A DNA stretch of 64,000 nucleotides from JBELHJ01 sp042091495. GTDB lineage: Bacteria > Bacteroidota > Bacteroidia > Flavobacteriales > Flavobacteriaceae. Both the position numbers and the translations under genes were made by a program. Of the stretch, positions 8,240 through 17,800 are shown in pieces. Location: assembly GCA_042091495.1 (NCBI GenBank), contig JBELHJ010000001.1, forward strand, positions 30,616 through 94,615. Reading direction: 5' to 3'. Position 1 is the stretch's first letter. Each line of letters begins with the position of its first letter. The notes beneath the pieces were generated by a model that did not search any database, was not told where the DNA came from, and saw only the letters and a program-made list of their open reading frames with translations.

Positions 8240-8869
8240 TTATTTACTTAAATTCGACTGTATTCCTTCAAGAGAACCCTCAAGAAGAACTAATTTGTTT
8301 GCATTCAATATCTTGTACGTATTTAATTCTGATGAAGTTATTACTTCGGAACCTTCAAAATTACGCGACGACAAATATACGTTATTATTTGCCTCACCCA
8401 ATACGAACAATGACTTTTTGTTATCTAACTCTAATGCCTTTAAAACAGCAGTAAAGTTCTTAGTTTTTGGTGTTTCAAAATTGAAATCTTCAAGAACTAC
8501 AATTGACTTTTCATTTGCTTTAATTGTAAGAGCAGATTTTCTAGCTAGACGCTTAAGGTTTTTGTTTAATTTGAAACCATAATTTCTTGGTCTTGGACCG
8601 AACATACGTCCACCACCTTTGAAAACACCAGACTTGATGCTTCCTGCTCTAGCTGTACCAGTACCTTTTTGCTTTTTAATTTTTCTAGTACTTCCTGTAA
8701 TCTCACCTCTTTCCTTAGCTTTATGAGTTCCTTGACGTTGGTTTGCTAAATATTGCTTAACATCAAGGTATACAGCGTGATTATTAGGTTCGATTCCAAA
8801 CACTGCTTTAGAAAGCTCTGCTTTTCTACCAGTGTCTTTTCCGTTTATATCTAATACTGCTACCTTCAT
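8240..8869 (-). CDS. rplD: 50S ribosomal protein L4
   Basis: L4 lines the exit tunnel and in gammaproteobacteria represses the S10 operon through its leader. The 209 residues contain the extended loop with KQKGTGTARAGSIKSG and the GGGRMFGPRPRNY segment. The ATG overlaps the rplC stop by one base (TAATG), implying translational coupling. The terminator-like hairpin upstream of rplC (9517-9552) makes an L4- or L3-type control loop conceivable, but this is untested. Confidence 0.97.
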   Translation of the reverse strand: MKVAVLDINGKDTGRKAELSKAVFGIEPNNHAVYLDVKQYLANQRQGTHKAKERGEITGSTRKIKKQKGTGTARAGSIKSGVFKGGGRMFGPRPRNYGFKLNKNLKRLARKSALTIKANEKSIVVLEDFNFETPKTKNFTAVLKALELDNKKSLFVLGEANNNVYLSSRNFEGSEVITSSELNTYKILNANKLVLLEGSLEGIQSNLSK

Positions 8870-9486
8870 TACTTCTCAACAATTACATAAGAGTTTTTGT
8901 GACCAGGAACACATCCCTTTACAACAAGTAAGTTCTTTTCAGGAACTACTTTATAAACTCTTAAATTTTGAACTTTTACTTTATCACCGCCCATTCTTCC
9001 GGCCATTTTCATTCCTTTGAAAACTCGTGCTGGATAAGACGCTGCACCAATTGAACCAGGAGCTCTTAAACGGTTATGTTGTCCGTGAGTAGCTTGACCT
9101 ACACCACCGAATCCATGACGCTTAACAACACCTTGAAAACCTTTCCCTTTTGATGTTCCAGAAACATCAACGAATTCACCTTCACTGAAATGCGCTACAG
9201 TGATAGCATCTCCTAATTTGTAATCTTCTTCGAATCCTTGGAATTCAACGACTTTAGTCTTAACAGAAGTTCCTGCTTTCTTAGCATGCCCTGATGCAGC
9301 TTTTGATGCATTTTTTTCTGACTTGTCATCGAAACCAAGTTGAAGAGCTTCATACCCGTCAACCTCATTGGTTCTGACTTGGGTAACGATACAAGGTCCA
9401 GCCTCAATGACAGTACAAGGAATGTTTTTCCCGTTTTCATCATAAATGCTGGTCATACCGATTTTTTTTCCAATTAACCCAGACAT
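8869..9486 (-). CDS. rplC: 50S ribosomal protein L3
   Basis: L3 is an assembly initiator close to the peptidyl transferase centre. The 205 residues include GTSKGKGFQGVVKRHGF and the THGQHNRLRAPGS loop, which carries the glutamine methylated in E. coli. It is separated from rpsJ by 137 bases holding a strong terminator-like hairpin, the largest gap in the ribosomal cluster. It shares a one-base overlap with rplD. Confidence 0.98.
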   Translation of the reverse strand: MSGLIGKKIGMTSIYDENGKNIPCTVIEAGPCIVTQVRTNEVDGYEALQLGFDDKSEKNASKAASGHAKKAGTSVKTKVVEFQGFEEDYKLGDAITVAHFSEGEFVDVSGTSKGKGFQGVVKRHGFGGVGQATHGQHNRLRAPGSIGAASYPARVFKGMKMAGRMGGDKVKVQNLRVYKVVPEKNLLVVKGCVPGHKNSYVIVEK

Positions 9487-9516
9487 AATTATTATTATTA
9501 ATTTATTTAACTATTT

Positions 9517-9552
9517 AAAAAAAACTCAGGGTCAAACACATTTCGACCCTGA
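9517..9552 (-). terminator. Intrinsic terminator or attenuator between rpsJ and rplC
   Basis: On the minus strand an 8-bp perfect stem (TCAGGGTC at 9552-9545 with GACCCTGA at 9533-9526) encloses an 11-base loop. One G and eight U residues follow at 9524-9517. This is a textbook intrinsic terminator inside an otherwise continuous ribosomal operon. No TAnnTTTG box is seen between it and the rplC ATG at 9486. Conditional read-through (attenuation) is therefore a reasonable inference. Confidence 0.75.
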
Positions 9553-9623
9553 ATTGTATTTTTCCGTTTTTCCTTCGCTCGCAGCTCCGGACATGTTACA
9601 GTAGCTTACTACTGATTATTTAC
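9553..9623 (-). promoter_or_regulatory. Structured spacer upstream of the rpsJ-rplC terminator
   Basis: The minus-strand RNA holds a short hairpin, CAGTAG-TAAG-CTACTG, just downstream of rpsJ. A GC-richer segment follows (TCCGGAGCTGCGAGCGAAGG), unusual in this AT-rich genome. Together with the terminator it could form a protein-responsive leader for rplC. No protein partner can be named from sequence alone. Confidence 0.3.
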
Positions 9624-9929
9624 TTACACTTTAATTTCAACCTCTACACCACTTGGTAATTCAAGCTTCATAAGCGCATCAATAGTTTTTGATGAAGAAC
9701 TGTAAATATCAAGTAACCTTTTATAAGAACTTAATTGAAACTGCTCTCTACTCTTCTTATTAACGTGAGGTGAACGTAAAACTGTGAAAATTTTCTTGTG
9801 AGTTGGTAATGGAATTGGTCCTGTTACAACTGCACCCGTACTTTTGACAGTTTTTACAATCTTATCCGCTGATTTATCAACTAAATTGTGATCGTAAGAT
9901 TTTAATTTTATTCTAATTTTTTGACTCAT
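9624..9929 (-). CDS. rpsJ: 30S ribosomal protein S10
   Basis: S10 (NusE) serves in the 30S head and in transcription antitermination with NusB. The 101 residues include RIKLKSYDHNLVDKSADKI and the PLPTHKKIFTVLRSPHVNKK signature. It follows fusA directly with 10 bases between. tuf, which often lies between fusA and rpsJ in other phyla, is absent. Confidence 0.98.
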   Translation of the reverse strand: MSQKIRIKLKSYDHNLVDKSADKIVKTVKSTGAVVTGPIPLPTHKKIFTVLRSPHVNKKSREQFQLSSYKRLLDIYSSSSKTIDALMKLELPSGVEVEIKV

Positions 9930-9939
9930 CTTCTAAATA

Positions 9940-12066
9940 TTAAGCTTCAACTCCTTTAGCAACTTTAATTACCTCTTCAGAGATACTAGTTGGTGTTTCT
10001 GCATAGTGTGAAAATTCCATTGTAGATGTTGCTCTACCAGACGAAAGAGTACGTAACGAAGTTACATAACCAAACATTTCTGATAGTGGCACGTTTGCCT
10101 TAACAACTTTAGAACCTGCTCTATCACTCATGTCATTTACTTGACCACGACGACGGTTTAGATCGCCTACTATATCCCCCATATTCTCTTCTGGTGTAAG
10201 CACTTCTAACTTCATAATTGGCTCCATGATAACAGCTTTGGCAGCTTTGGCAGCAGCTTTAAAACCTAATTTAGCAGCCAATTCGAAAGATAACTGATCA
10301 GAATCTACATCGTGGTAAGAACCATCTTTCAATGTAACTTTCATAGCGTCTATTTCATAACCTGCTAAAGGCCCATTTATCATTGCCATTTTAAAACCTT
10401 TCTCTATAGAAGGTATAAACTCTTTAGGTACATTACCACCTTTAATAGTGGAGATAAACTCTAAACCAACTTTTCCTTCTTCAGCTGGTTCAACTGTGAA
10501 TACAATATCAGCAAATTTACCACGACCACCGGATTGTTTTTTATAAACTTCTCTATGGTCAGCTGGTTGAGTAATTGCTTCTTTATATTCTACTTGAGGT
10601 TGTCCTTGATTCACCTCTACTTTAAACTCTCTTTTAAGACGATCAACAATTACATCCAAATGAAGTTCGCCCATACCAGATATGATTGTTTGTCCTGAAG
10701 CCTCATCAGATCTCACAGTAAATGTAGGATCTTCTTCTGCTAACTTAGCAAGACCTATTCCCAATTTATCAACGTCAGACTTGGTTTTTGGCTCAACAGC
10801 AATACCAATTACTGGATCTGGGAAATCCATAGATTCCAAAATAATTGGGTGTTCCTGAGAGGTTAATGTATCACCTGTTTTAATAGATTTGAAACCTACT
10901 GCTGCTCCAATATCACCAGCCTCAATATATTCAATAGCGTTTTGCTTATTAGCATGCATCTGGTAAATACGAGAAATACGTTCTTTTTTACCTGAACGGT
11001 TGTTTAACACGTAAGAACCCGCATCCAAACGACCTGAGTATGCTCTAAAGAAAGCCAAGCGACCTACGAAAGGATCTGTTGCAATTTTAAAAGCTAATGC
11101 TGCGAAAGGCTCATCTACTGATGGCTTGCGTAACTCCTCGGTATCTGTGGTAGGGTTAGTACCTATAATACCCTCTTTATCTGTTGGAGATGGTAAATAT
11201 CTGCAAACAGCATCTAACAAAAACTGAACACCTTTATTTTTAAAAGCAGAACCACAAATCATTGGAATAATTGCCATATCCATAACAGCTGCTCTTAATG
11301 CTGAGTGTATTTCTTCCTCAGTTATAGACTCTTCATCTTCCATGAATTTTTCTAGAAGATTTTCATCGTAACTTGCTACTTCCTCGATCAACATTGCGCG
11401 ATATTTTCGCGATTCTTCAATCATATCTTCAGGGATGTCAATAATATCAAATGTAGATCCTTGTGTTTCGTCGTGCCAAACAATTGCGCGATTTTTAACT
11501 AGGTCCACAACCCCTTTAAAATCTTCTTCATCTCCTATATTCAAAACAATAGGAACAGCATTAGAACCAAGCATCTCTTTAACTTGTGAACATACTGCAA
11601 GAAAATTAGACCCTTGACGGTCCATTTTGTTTACAAATCCCATTCTTGGGACCTTGTAGTTATCAGCCAATCTCCAGTTAGTCTCTGATTGTGGCTCAAC
11701 ACCATCAACAGCGCTAAATAAGAATACCAAACCATCAAGAACTCTCAATGATCTGTTTACTTCTACTGTAAAGTCAACGTGGCCTGGGGTGTCTATAATA
11801 TTGAAGTGATAATCTTTAGCATCAGTTGTTGGTTTACCATTTTCTGTAGGAAACTGCCATGTACAAGTCGTGGCAGCAGAGGTAATTGTGATCCCTCTCT
11901 CTTGCTCTTGCTCCATCCAATCCATGGTTGCAGCACCATCGTGTACCTCACCTATTTTGTGTGAAACTCCTGTATAATATAAAATACGTTCAGTAGTTGT
12001 AGTTTTTCCTGCATCAATGTGTGCAGCAATTCCAATGTTTCTTGTAAATTTTAAATCTCTTGCCAT
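9940..12066 (-). CDS. fusA: Elongation factor G
   Basis: EF-G is the GTPase that drives translocation on the ribosome and, with RRF, recycling. The 708 residues have G1 AHIDAGKTTTTER (about residues 15-27), switch I RGITITSAATT, G3 DTPGHVDFTVEV and G4 NKMDR. Domains II-V follow, including GMGELHLDVIVDRLKREF and the PIMKLEVLTPEENMGDIVGD segment. It lies 5 bases after rpsG in the str operon. Its strong match to the canonical form and its position favour the main translocase over a paralogue. Confidence 0.98.
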   Translation of the reverse strand: MARDLKFTRNIGIAAHIDAGKTTTTERILYYTGVSHKIGEVHDGAATMDWMEQEQERGITITSAATTCTWQFPTENGKPTTDAKDYHFNIIDTPGHVDFTVEVNRSLRVLDGLVFLFSAVDGVEPQSETNWRLADNYKVPRMGFVNKMDRQGSNFLAVCSQVKEMLGSNAVPIVLNIGDEEDFKGVVDLVKNRAIVWHDETQGSTFDIIDIPEDMIEESRKYRAMLIEEVASYDENLLEKFMEDEESITEEEIHSALRAAVMDMAIIPMICGSAFKNKGVQFLLDAVCRYLPSPTDKEGIIGTNPTTDTEELRKPSVDEPFAALAFKIATDPFVGRLAFFRAYSGRLDAGSYVLNNRSGKKERISRIYQMHANKQNAIEYIEAGDIGAAVGFKSIKTGDTLTSQEHPIILESMDFPDPVIGIAVEPKTKSDVDKLGIGLAKLAEEDPTFTVRSDEASGQTIISGMGELHLDVIVDRLKREFKVEVNQGQPQVEYKEAITQPADHREVYKKQSGGRGKFADIVFTVEPAEEGKVGLEFISTIKGGNVPKEFIPSIEKGFKMAMINGPLAGYEIDAMKVTLKDGSYHDVDSDQLSFELAAKLGFKAAAKAAKAVIMEPIMKLEVLTPEENMGDIVGDLNRRRGQVNDMSDRAGSKVVKANVPLSEMFGYVTSLRTLSSGRATSTMEFSHYAETPTSISEEVIKVAKGVEA

Positions 12067-12071
12067 TTCAA

Positions 12072-12548
12072 TTAAAATCTAAAGTGTGAGAATGCTTTAT
12101 TTGCTTCAGCCATTTTATGAGTATCAACTCTTTTCTTAACTGCTGCTCCTTCTTCTTTTGAAGCTGCTAAAATTTCAGCAGATAATTTATTGGCCATTGA
12201 TTTCTCGTTTCTTTTACGAGCATAACTAATCATCCACTTCATTGCCATGGATACTTTACGATCTGGCCTAATTTGCATTGGAATTTGGAATGTTGCACCA
12301 CCAACTCTTCTACTTCTAACCTCAACGTGAGGCATAACGTTGGATAATGCTTCTTTCCATATTTCTAAAGCCGTCTTCTCATCATCAGTTTTTTTCTGAT
12401 CAACAATATCAATTGCATCATAAAAAATCTTGAAAGCAACGGATTTTTTACCATCCCACATCAGCATGTTTACGAAACGCGTAACTAACTGATCATTAAA
12501 TCTTGGGTCTGGTAAAAGCGGTCTTTTTTTCGCTTGTCTTTTTCTCAT
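12072..12548 (-). CDS. rpsG: 30S ribosomal protein S7
   Basis: S7 nucleates the 30S head and contacts E-site tRNA. In E. coli it represses the str operon. The 158 residues contain PDPRFNDQLVTRFVNMLMWDG near the start (shown in part) and GGATFQIPMQIRPDRK in the middle. It lies between rpsL (17 bases) and fusA (5 bases). Confidence 0.98.
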   Translation of the reverse strand: MRKRQAKKRPLLPDPRFNDQLVTRFVNMLMWDGKKSVAFKIFYDAIDIVDQKKTDDEKTALEIWKEALSNVMPHVEVRSRRVGGATFQIPMQIRPDRKVSMAMKWMISYARKRNEKSMANKLSAEILAASKEEGAAVKKRVDTHKMAEANKAFSHFRF

Positions 12549-12565
12549 GTCTTCTAATTAAACTT

Positions 12566-12940
12566 TTATTTCTTAGGGCGTTTTGCACCATACTTAGATC
12601 TACGTTGCGTTCTACCCTGGACACCTGCTGTATCCAAAGCACCACGAACGATATGATATCTAACTCCTGGTAAATCTTTAACCCTTCCACCTCTAACCAA
12701 TACTATCGAATGCTCTTGTAGATTGTGTCCTTCTCCTGGAATGTATGCATTAACTTCATTACCATTAGTTAACCTTACCCTTGCAACTTTTCGCATTGCC
12801 GAGTTAGGTTTCTTAGGCGTTGTAGTGTAAACACGCGTACAAACTCCACGTCTTTGTGGACACGAATCTAAAGCAGCCGATTTACTCTTCTTGGTTATTT
12901 TGGCTCTTCCTTTTCGTACTAATTGTGAAATTGTTGGCAT
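12566..12940 (-). CDS. rpsL: 30S ribosomal protein S12
   Basis: S12 monitors decoding in the A site. The 124 residues contain TTPKKPNSAMRKVARVRL and VRGGRVKDLPGVRYHIVRG. Both lysines that mutate to give streptomycin resistance in other bacteria (in PKKPNS and GRVKDLP) are present, so the allele looks wild type. It is the first gene of the ribosomal supercluster and has a strong Bacteroidota promoter about 45-75 bases upstream. Confidence 0.98.
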   Translation of the reverse strand: MPTISQLVRKGRAKITKKSKSAALDSCPQRRGVCTRVYTTTPKKPNSAMRKVARVRLTNGNEVNAYIPGEGHNLQEHSIVLVRGGRVKDLPGVRYHIVRGALDTAGVQGRTQRRSKYGAKRPKK

Positions 12941-12967
12941 ATATTTCTATATAATATTTATTAAATC

Positions 12968-12981
12968 CCCTCTTTTGAGGG
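12968..12981 (-). promoter_or_regulatory. Short perfect hairpin at the predicted 5' end of the rpsL transcript
   Basis: A 5-bp stem with 4-base loop (CCCTC-AAAA-GAGGG on the transcript) begins at the predicted transcription start of the str operon. A 5'-terminal hairpin can stabilise mRNA or act in regulation. Its placement depends on the inferred start site, so function is uncertain. Confidence 0.4.
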
Positions 12982-12984
12982 CTG

Positions 12985-13015
12985 CAAATTTAGAAATTAA
13001 ATTTTAAAATTCAAA
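12985..13015 (-). promoter_or_regulatory. Promoter of the rpsL-led ribosomal operon
   Basis: The minus strand reads TTTG (13015-13012), 19 bases, then TAAATTTG (12992-12985). This is a perfect match to the Bacteroidota sigma-A consensus TTTG-N19-TAnnTTTG. The predicted start of transcription is near 12980, giving a leader of about 40 bases before the rpsL ATG. It is the best promoter match in the window. Confidence 0.8.
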
Positions 13016-13087
13016 CAGTAATTAATTAATTTTTAAAACATTATTAGTAAGAATAAAATAATAACTAGAGAAAAGAGTTTAAAAGAA

Positions 13088-13095
13088 TATTTTTG
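13088..13095 (+). promoter_or_regulatory. Possible -7 element upstream of the Omp85-like gene
   Basis: TATTTTTG matches the Bacteroidota -7 box TAnnTTTG, but no TTG lies at the proper spacing upstream. If used, transcription would begin near 13100, inside or after the first codons proposed for the next gene. This conflicts with an ATT start at 13097. It may be a chance match in AT-rich DNA. Confidence 0.25.
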
Positions 13096-13096
13096 A

Positions 13097-14770
13097 ATTA
13101 AAAAAAATCAAATCAAATACTATTTAATCATAATAAATTTATTTTTGGCCGCTTCAAGCTTAGGCCAAAATATTACCTACAAAATTACAGGCCATACCCC
13201 ATCAGACCAAATTACTCTTGAATCATTATTTAAAACTAATGATTCAACCAACTTAAACACTATAAACCTAAGTTACTTTAAAGAAAGACTGAATTATGAA
13301 GGTTATTTCAATTATGATATAAATGAAAAATCTTTAAATGACAGTATTACAAATATTGAAATTAAATTAAATGACATAATCAAAATCATAAAAGTACCAA
13401 AAGAAGTTATTCCTTACGAGACATATGAACTTCTGAATTTAACTTACCTAAAAATTCAAAAAAACTACTTGCTTATTGATATTAAACAGCTTAGAAATTT
13501 TATAAATGAATTAAATAATTTTTACAGCTCAAATGGCTTCCCATTTAATTGTGTCCAATTCAAGCCTAATTTTACTATCAAAGACACTATTTATTCGAAT
13601 TTGGAAATAAAAACAAATGACCTCAGAATAATTGATAATGTCATCATCAAAGGCTACGAAAAATTTCCTAAAAATTTTATAAGAAACTACATCGGGATAA
13701 GAAAAAACAGACCAGTTAATTTAATTTCGTTAAAGAAAATAGACACTCTAATTAATGAACTCGATTTTGTTTCCACTTCAAGACCATCCCAATTATTATT
13801 TACAGACACTAAAAGTGAACTTTATTTAAACTTAAAAAAACAAAATGTGAATGAGTTTGATGGGTTTATAGGATTTACAAATAAAGAAAAGAAGATTGAA
13901 CTGTCGGGAAATTTAAAAATCCAACTAAAAAATAATTTTAACTATGGTGAAAGCGTTTCCATTCGATATGTAAATGATGAATCCGAACAAGAAACATTTG
14001 AAACAAATATTAGCGCTCCATTCATTTTTAATTTGCCAATGCAATTAAATTATAATTTGAATTACTTTAGAAAAGACAGCACTTTCAGTAACACCTATCA
14101 GTTTCTGAAACTAGACTATATTATAAATAACCAATTAAGGTCTGGTATTGAATACGATTTTAGAAAATCAAATACTTTAACAAAAACAATTAACCAAGAA
14201 GATTACGAAAGTAAATTCGTTGGAGTATCCATTAAAAATCAAAAATTACTTAGAAGAAAAAGAGGGACTGATTGGAATTATTTAATAAATTCTAAAATAA
14301 AGTTTGGAAAAAGAACTGCCGAGAACTACGATTCAAAACAATTAATTTTGGAAGCTTCAATCCTCAAGAACTTCTTTTTAAATGATAAAAATCATATTCA
14401 AGCTAGATTTAAAATTAATCATCTCAAATCCAACAATTATTTAGAGAATGAATTATTTAGGACAGGAGGAGTAAATAGCATAAGAGGATTCGAAGAAAAC
14501 AGCATTTTAACTAATTCTTTTTTACTTGTTAATCTTGAATACACTTATGGTTTAAATGATGAATTGTCAGTATACCCTTTGTTTGATCTAATGCACACAG
14601 CTAATAAAATACAGAGAACAATAGAAAACCTTTATGCTTTTGGATTGGGATTAAAAATAAAAAAGAACAATTACAATCTAGATCTAAACTACACTGTAGG
14701 AGGCGTTTACAATAATAAAAATGAAAATTTGAAGAGTAAAATAAGTGTAATTCTTAAAACTGGAATTTAG
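13097..14770 (+). CDS. Omp85/BamA-like outer-membrane protein with POTRA-like region
   Basis: This is probably an outer-membrane beta-barrel of the Omp85 superfamily (BamA/TamA/FhaC-like), involved in protein or lipid insertion or secretion. The C-terminal half has alternating beta-strand character and the diagnostic GGVNSIRGFEENS segment (the RGF motif of the L6 loop). The middle part (YEKFPKNFIRNYIGIRK) resembles a POTRA domain. The first obvious start, TTG at 13147-13145, gives 541 residues but leaves only AASSLGQ of a signal peptide. Reading upstream in frame adds KKNQIKYYLIIINLFL, completing a classic signal peptide that begins at an ATT codon right after a TGA stop. I therefore extend the gene to 13097 (557 residues). 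The exact start is uncertain. Confidence 0.7.
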   Translation: MKKNQIKYYLIIINLFLAASSLGQNITYKITGHTPSDQITLESLFKTNDSTNLNTINLSYFKERLNYEGYFNYDINEKSLNDSITNIEIKLNDIIKIIKVPKEVIPYETYELLNLTYLKIQKNYLLIDIKQLRNFINELNNFYSSNGFPFNCVQFKPNFTIKDTIYSNLEIKTNDLRIIDNVIIKGYEKFPKNFIRNYIGIRKNRPVNLISLKKIDTLINELDFVSTSRPSQLLFTDTKSELYLNLKKQNVNEFDGFIGFTNKEKKIELSGNLKIQLKNNFNYGESVSIRYVNDESEQETFETNISAPFIFNLPMQLNYNLNYFRKDSTFSNTYQFLKLDYIINNQLRSGIEYDFRKSNTLTKTINQEDYESKFVGVSIKNQKLLRRKRGTDWNYLINSKIKFGKRTAENYDSKQLILEASILKNFFLNDKNHIQARFKINHLKSNNYLENELFRTGGVNSIRGFEENSILTNSFLLVNLEYTYGLNDELSVYPLFDLMHTANKIQRTIENLYAFGLGLKIKKNNYNLDLNYTVGGVYNNKNENLKSKISVILKTGI

Positions 14771-14808
14771 AAGTTACCACCTCAAATTATAAATTTAACT
14801 GATTATTA

Positions 14809-14839
14809 TTGTTTTATTAAGATTTTATTAAGAGATTTG
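14809..14839 (+). promoter_or_regulatory. Probable promoter of the susC-susD locus
   Basis: TTG (14809-14811), 20 bases, then GAGATTTG (14832-14839) matches the Bacteroidota pattern with one mismatch in the -7 box. Transcription would start near 14845, about 20 bases before the SusC ATG. Confidence 0.4.
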
Positions 14840-14865
14840 GAAGACTAATTCAAATTAATTATAGT

Positions 14866-17800
14866 ATGAAAACAAATCTTTGCGGACTTTCCGCTCTCTT
14901 ACTATTCTTTGTTGTTCAAATATCATTTGCGCAATCAAAGACAGTAACAGGAAATGTTTCAGATGGTTCAGGAATGCCTTTGCCGGGGGTTAATATTCTA
15001 ATCCAAGGAACTACTCAAGGGGCAAACACTGATTTCGATGGCAATTATTCAATCACTGCTAATGTAGGTGATGTATTGAAATTCAGTTTTCTTGGTTACA
15101 AATCTGAAGAAATTATCGTAGGTGATTCAACATCAATTAATGTCACTATGACTGAAGACGCATCTACATTAGATGAAGTTGTTGTCACTGCTCTAGGTAT
15201 TAAAAGAGATGAAAAAGCCATTGGATATTCAGTCCAAAAAATTAAAGGAGATGGATTAATAGAATCCAGAGAACCTAATATTGTAAATTCTCTTAGTGGT
15301 AGAGCCGCTGGTATTCAAGTTACTAGTAGTTCTGGTGGTGTTGGGTCATCATCTAGAATTATTTTAAGAGGTAACTCCTCTATTACAGGTAATAATGAGC
15401 CTTTATTTGTTGTTGATGGTGTTCCAATGAACAACACAAGTTTTGGTAATGCTGGTAGCGGCGGTGGAGTTGATTTACCGAATGGTGTTGCCGCAATTAA
15501 TCCAGACGACATTGAATCAGTAACTGTGCTTAAAGGACCTAATGCAGCAGCATTGTATGGTGTTAGAGCAGGTAATGGTGTTATTGTAATTACTACTAAA
15601 TCTGGTTCCTCTACAGGAAAATTTAGTGTTAGTATTAATTCAAATGTTATGAGTTCTAATCCTTTGATACTTCCAGACTTTCAAAATTCCTATGGACAAG
15701 GAAGTAGTCCGTCTTACTTTGAATATGTTGATGGTGCTGGAGCTGGAGTTGCTGATGGTGTAGATGAGAGTTGGGGTCCTGCTTTAGATGCTGGATTTGA
15801 ATTCATACAATGGAATTCTCAATTAAATGGTGGCCTTCCTTTACCCTGGGTTTCAAGACCTGATAACGTTAAAGATTTTTTTGATACAGGTTTGAAACTT
15901 TCAAATAATCTTTCATTATCAGCTGGGTCAGATGTTAGTTCATTAAGAATTTCATTAAGTAAAACTAACGAACAAGGTATGATACCAAATACTGAGTTAA
16001 ATACTCAATCAATTACAACTTCTGGTAAAATTGACCTAGGAAAAAAATTACATGCAGGAATTAATGGTACTTGGACTAACATGCAGAGTGATAATTTATC
16101 AACTGTAGGTTATAACAATGAAAACCCAATGCAGCAATTCATTTGGTCTGCAAGACAAGTTGATTTTAAAGCCTTGAGAGATTGGAAAAATCTTCCAATG
16201 GCACCAGCTGGAACTAATGCAGAAGGCACACCTTTAAACTGGAATCATAACTATCAAAACAATCCATATTGGGTTTTAGATACTAATACTAATACTTATG
16301 ATCGTGATCGTTTAAATGGTAATGTATTTTTAACATACGATATTACTGATTGGGCTTCTTTAACAGCAAAAACTAATATGGATCATTACACTCAAAAAAC
16401 TACTGTTCGTAAAGGAAAAGGAAGTAATGAGTATCCGGAAGGTTATTATTCAGAAGCCATGAGAAGGTATACAGAGGTTAATAATGAAATCTTATTGTCG
16501 ATCAACAAAGAAATCAATAGTGACTTTTCATTTAGCTTCAATGCAGCTGCTAACTCTATGATTAGAAAGTATAGCTCACTAGGTGCAACAGCGCCTCAAT
16601 TAGAGTTACCTAATTACTATAATGTGTCTAATATAAAAACAGGTGTTACACCAGAAATGTTCAATTTTTTCGGAGAACAACGTATAAATAGTATTTATGC
16701 CTTTGGTCAAGTATCGTTTAGAGATTATGCATTTATAGATTTTACAGCTAGAAATGATTGGGCTAGTGTTTTACCTACTATCAATAATTCATTCTTCTAT
16801 CCCTCAATATCAGGATCTTTAATTTTATCAGATGCTTTTGAAGACCTTAAAAGCACGTTTGATTTCTTAAAGTTAAGAGCGAGTTGGTCTCAAGTTGGTA
16901 GTAATGGTGCTTTAGGTCCATATAACTTAAATCAAACTTACTCATTAAATAACACAGGTTTTGGTAATCAAGCTAGTACTCCTTCAACTTTATATAATCC
17001 AAATTTAAAATCTGAAACTGTAACAGGGACTGAAGTTGGTATTGATCTCAGAATGTTTAAAAGCAAACTTAGATTTAGTGCCACATATTATGATCAATTA
17101 AGTGAAGACTTACTTGTTCCTATTCAGGTTTCCTCTTCAACTGGTTTCAATAGTGTATGGAACAATATTGGTTCAATGAGTAACTCAGGAATTGAAATTC
17201 AACTTGGAGCAACTATTATTGATACCCCTGATTTCGGTTTTGGTGTTGATATTAATTGGGCTCAAAACAAAAATAAAGTTGAATCACTTGGAGAACTTGA
17301 CACTTATATTTTAGGAGGGCAATGGGGAGTTCAATTAGAGGCTAGACCAGGGTTACCATACGGAGTTCTTGTGGGCCGAGGTTTTGAAAGAGATCCTTCT
17401 GGTGAAGTAATATATGAAAATGGTTTACCAGTTATTGATCAAACACCAAAAGTTTTGGGAGATATAGCTCCAGATTGGACAGGTGGTGTTAACTTTAATT
17501 TAAGATATAAAAACTTTACTTTGAGTTCATTAGTAGATGCAAAAATTGGAGGTGAAGTCCATAGTATGACATACGCTTGGGGTAGATATGCTGGGGTTTT
17601 AGAAGAAACCTTAATTGGAAGGGAAACTGGAGTTGTTGGTAATGGTGTTCAATCTGACGGAAATGGAGGATATATCCCCAATAATGTTACAGTTGACGCT
17701 AAAATATTCAACCAATCTTCCTACAATAATTCTGTTGAAGAAAGCTCAATATTTGATGCCTCTTATGTCAAATTAAGATCTGTATCTATTGGATATTCAA

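Noticed and set aside
9213..9443. Second minus-strand frame within rplC
   Set aside because: It overlaps the L3 gene in another frame and is low-complexity (Lys/Ser/Leu-rich). It is a by-product of L3 codons.
9553..9623. Possible tRNA or small RNA between rpsJ and rplC
   Set aside because: The GC-richer stretch is too short and does not fold as a cloverleaf. A leader structure is a better description.
12496..12690. Minus-strand frame spanning rpsL and rpsG
   Set aside because: It lies in a different frame across the junction of two certain ribosomal genes. No homologue is recognisable.
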